From Gentiana macrophylla (Eukaryota; Streptophyta; Magnoliopsida; Gentianales; Gentianaceae), in the NCBI GenBank assembly GCA_026214975.1, contig CM047805.1, positions 67,433,383 through 67,497,382 of the forward strand: a stretch of 64,000 nucleotides of DNA, in the 5' to 3' direction. Each line of letters begins with the position of its first letter. The first letter of the stretch is position 1. The position numbers were made by a program, and so were the translations under genes. Below, in pieces: positions 60,886 through 64,000 of this stretch. The notes under the pieces were generated by a model. The model did not search any database and was not told the DNA's origin. It was given only the letters and a program-made list of their open reading frames with translations.

Positions 60886-61811
60886 TGGATGTCTGCTATC
60901 TTTTGATGATAGGGATAGATCTCGTCTATCAAAGTGTAAAGACACTTGAACTGTACGTGGACGTGTATTAGAGAATGCGTACGTTAGACTGACCCACTTA
61001 CTTTGTTAAGTGTTGCACTATGTGGCGGTTGTGTAATTATCCTGAGACTGAAGTCTTCATGACATCACGGTGTGCATTGTCATAATTTGACGCTATTGAG
61101 GTTTCCCCTAGCCATGGGGTGATCATGAGGTAGTGATTGTGTGTGATACTTAAGCATGCGTAGGATTCATGTTGCTCATCCAGAAATTTTGTATCCCACG
61201 AATATGAGTAAATATTCGAAAGGGCCTTCTTATAAGGATTATCTTACTCTCGTGAATCTTTGAAAAGTTGGAATATATGAGTTACTTTGAGAGAGCATGA
61301 TATCCAGATTATAAGATATGGTCGTTAATGTATTGACACTCGAGATACGACCATATGGATATTATAATAGCGATAGGATTGTATTTACACGGTAACCGTA
61401 ACACGTGAAAGGTTGTAGGCATAGCACTTGTTGACTCTTTCCGATGATTGGGGATAATGAACGTGTTGCTAGACGTTATTCGTGATCGTTAGGTGTGAAG
61501 GGAATTTTAGTAAATGAACTTTATGCTTACGGCCAACATATTCAGAAACCTATCAGATCACACACATATGAATAACTAGCCGGAATTAATTTGTGGTTAT
61601 AGAGATAACCAGATGATGATTTATTTATGCCTACTATTAAGTGTTATGGTGATAAATTAATATTGTGGTATTTTTTTATTACGAATAAATATAATACAAG
61701 ATAGTAATTATGTTGATTATTTAAATGTACATATAATATACATGTATGCGGAACAGGTGTGTGTATATTGATACACATGGATTTTGTAAATTTATTAATC
61801 ATAGTATTATA
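60886..61811 (+). mobile_element. Second copy of the copia-type LTR, truncated on the right
   Basis: From CTCGTCTATC onwards it parallels 51270-52135 block by block: GACTGACCCACTTAC, CACTATGTGGCGGTTGTG, GGGCCTTCTTATAAGGA, GAGAGCATGATATCCAGATT, and AATCATAGTATTATA at the end. The copy breaks off where the chromovirus LTR begins. The left end is approximate. Confidence 0.75.
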
Positions 61812-63792
61812 TGTAAAACCCCTAACTTTTAATTAAGGGTATTTTCGTCATTTGTGGATAAGTTATTTTATTAAGGATCCAATAAATCTCAAAAAAAAAA
61901 AAAAAAGCGTTTGACCGGGATTGTGACTCTTTTATTTTAATGATATAATTATGAAGAGATATTATTGGAATCCGATAATTAAGGTAAATATCCTGAAATA
62001 TAGGATTTGATTGAATTAGATTGATACGGTTATTTAATGAGTTACTCGAAGAAAAAAGATTATACACATTATACATAAATGTGTTGTGTTGTAGGTGTTT
62101 TATATAATAAAAGAAAAGATAGTCGGCAGGGGGTTTGGCAATTGGAATGGTTGAGCACAAGTTGCCGGAAGAAAGAAGAATTCGAATAAAAAAAATAAAA
62201 AAAAAAAAAAAAAAAGAAGATGGTCCGGTCATAATTCGCATACACTTGTTTTTCAATTTATTTCACGAGTGGTTTGCGGTCATTTTAATTTATGATATTT
62301 ATTGTCCTTTAAGAGTTTTAATTTAGATTTGAGGTTAAAGATTGTGTTTTTAATCATTAGGGTTTATTGGAATTGATGGATGATCGAAAAGGGGAATTGT
62401 TGTTAGATCTCATTGTTGATGATAGATTCACATAAGATTTGCAAGAGTAGTTGCCGCCGGCTTGTACTTCGCCTGCCTCTTTAAGAAAATGATTTCTTCT
62501 AATAAAAGGTTCTTTTAGTTTAAATATTATGCCTTTGAGTTGGTTTAATATTTTTTTGTTAAGCTTACACTAAAGTAGACATAATTATGTGTTGTAGGCT
62601 ATTTTGCCAAACTATGTTTTAAAAAATTATTATGTCTTCTAGTTTCTCTTATGTTTTATGCGTTTATGTTACGAGTAGTGGAGATAGGATCGGAGTTCGG
62701 GGTTGGTACGGTCCCTGAATGCTCACGTATGTTAGATATGGACTTTAACCTGAATCTATGTGCTTTATGTGTTTATATATGTTTATAGTTAGTGACCTTG
62801 CGATGTACTGAGCGGAGTACCAGTACCATGTCGGATGTATGGCTAGTTGTATTACCCATGTCATCCTAGGACGATATACCGAGGGGGGTACCGTGACCCA
62901 GACCCATGTTGCATATACGCTAGTCATATTACCCGTGTTGCGCCAAACCCCAAGTCAAGTGAGTAAAGAACATGAACACAACAGTCAAGACAAGAACATG
63001 GACATGTTAAGTAAGTAAGAGACAAAGACAAGATGACAAGACACGAATATGTCCCAGTTAGTTGACAAGTAAAGTATGGGTTAATAGACAACTTATGTAA
63101 AATTGATCAGCAAGCTAAATATAGTAAGTAATTAATGTAACGAACAAGTACGCACAAGATGAACTGAATGTAGTTAATAGACCTGTTTTCTATGCATTGT
63201 TTAACTCCAAATGGTTTTCCTTATATGTCGAGTTTGGTTTTATAGTGGATGTTTTTATGTTTCCAGTTAAGTTCTCAAAAGTAGTTCTCTTAAATTCTTC
63301 AAGTAATGGCTTTCAAGCTGTTTTGTCAAGTGGATGAAGTAGATCATGTCATGTCTTCCGGCATCCGACAAGCATGAATCTCTCTTTTGATATTTTTCTC
63401 CTTACTGAGCATACAATTGGTGCTCACTCCTTTATTTGGAATAAAAAGAAATGCAGGTTAATAACGAGTTAGATGATGAGCATGAAGAGCAAGCTTATGA
63501 GAGAAGCCACGGAGTTCGTTGTGTTGTTTCAAGTGTTTCCACTTTTCAGACAAGTTGGGTTGTAATAGATATTAGTAGTTATTTATGTTTTAGTTTGGAA
63601 GTAGTTGTAATCGGTTAAGTTGTTAATGGAAAGTATTAAGTGTTAGCTTTCGATTATTTTGCTTGTTTCTTTTCTTCCACGCTTCCTGATACGACATGAG
63701 GCTTACATGGGATTTAGGGTTTACTCTAAATGTCACGTGCCGAACGTTCCTTGTCCGGAAAAGGGCTCGGTATCCGGGATAGGGGCGTTACA
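61812..63792 (+). mobile_element. 5' LTR of a chromovirus-like Ty3/gypsy element
   Basis: It starts TGTAAAACCCC and ends GGGGCGTTACA, giving TGTAA/TTACA ends; 1981 bp. A primer site follows. It is inserted in the copia-type LTR after ATAGTATTATA; a candidate 5-bp duplicate would be TTATA, but the right flank is outside the window. Two diverged ~75-bp repeats lie at about 62800-62940. Confidence 0.75.
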
Positions 63793-63793
63793 G

Positions 63794-63811
63794 TTGGTAT
63801 CAGAGAGTAAG
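63794..63811 (+). other. Primer binding site of the chromovirus-like element
   Basis: TTGGTATCAGAGAGTAAG follows the LTR by one base and matches the initiator-tRNA-Met type site TGGTATCAGAGC up to the eleventh base. Confidence 0.8.
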
Positions 63812-64000
63812 TTACGGAAACTTGGGCAAGCCTAAGCTAGGAAAGCTTGGGCCTTAACACTGTTGTCTAGGATTTGAATTTCATAAGATGTGATCCCCTG
63901 AGGTATAAACCCCGTAGGAGTTGACTTGTTATGATAGATTTTAATATCTTTAGTAAGAGTGAAGGCGTAGTTCCCTAAGGTCGGATGTCTGGTTAGTTTG
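63812..64000 (+). other. Leader of the chromovirus-like element, running off the window
   Basis: Non-coding leader after the primer site, with no gag start yet. A GGAAACTTGGGCAAGC / GGAAAGCTTGGGCC near-repeat is present at 63817-63854. gag and pol should lie to the right of the window. Confidence 0.5.

Overview
This window is nuclear DNA from a flowering plant, most likely a eudicot. It holds two intron-bearing housekeeping-type genes at its left end. The remaining ~57 kb is almost entirely nested LTR retrotransposons (Ty1/copia and Ty3/gypsy). No bacterial-type operons, CRISPR arrays, rRNA or tRNA genes were seen. A run of exactly 100 N (32315-32414) is a scaffold gap.

Genic part (1-6256). 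The 3' half of a UBC27-type ubiquitin-conjugating enzyme (E2 with a C-terminal UBA domain) enters from the left edge on the + strand; its four visible exons can be spliced by eye. A full-length, 10-exon protein disulfide isomerase gene lies on the - strand (3466-6256). It is unusual: its two active sites read CDSC and R-CGFC instead of WCGHC, its tail is KAEL instead of KDEL, and one exon is short by two bases, which breaks the frame. Two MITE-like elements and a copia scrap sit around these genes.

Sirevirus-like copia block (6780-32314). Several degenerate copies of one family share LTR ends TGTTGG...CCAACA, a TGGTATCGGAGC-type primer site, gag, pol, and an extra ORF between pol and the 3' end. 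A minus-strand gag fragment is cut by LTR A (8346-9844). Element A ends in LTR B (17270-18939), and LTR B also serves as the 5' LTR of element B. B is joined tail-to-tail, near 24567, to minus-strand element C, whose 5' LTR runs into the gap. All reading frames are broken.

Nested block (32415-64000). A chromovirus-like LTR end (to 34116) is followed by a second copia family, element D (LTR 34433-35040). D's gag is split by a 1788-bp solo Sirevirus LTR (35417-37204). D's pol is split by a 20,003-bp Athila-like gypsy element (38798-58800) with an exact CAAGC target duplication. The Athila element has two LTRs, a tRNA-Asp type primer site, gag-pol, two paralogous ORF3 ('putative plant transposon protein') modules and a classic polypurine tract. 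It carries further insertions: a head-to-tail pair of antisense gypsy LTRs (47954-51056), a copia-type solo LTR (about 51241-52850) and a MITE (55302-55482). After the remaining D pol come another LTR-like block, a second copy of the copia-type LTR, and, inserted in it, a chromovirus 5' LTR (61812-63792) whose primer site lies at the right edge.

The most original signals are regulatory-looking. Each of the two antisense LTRs carries a cluster of CpG-rich quasi-palindromes (GGACGC..GTCC), often about 20 bp apart, just upstream of a TATA box. The Athila element carries a different palindrome family (CGGCGTGCGCCG) in its LTRs and around both ORF3 modules.
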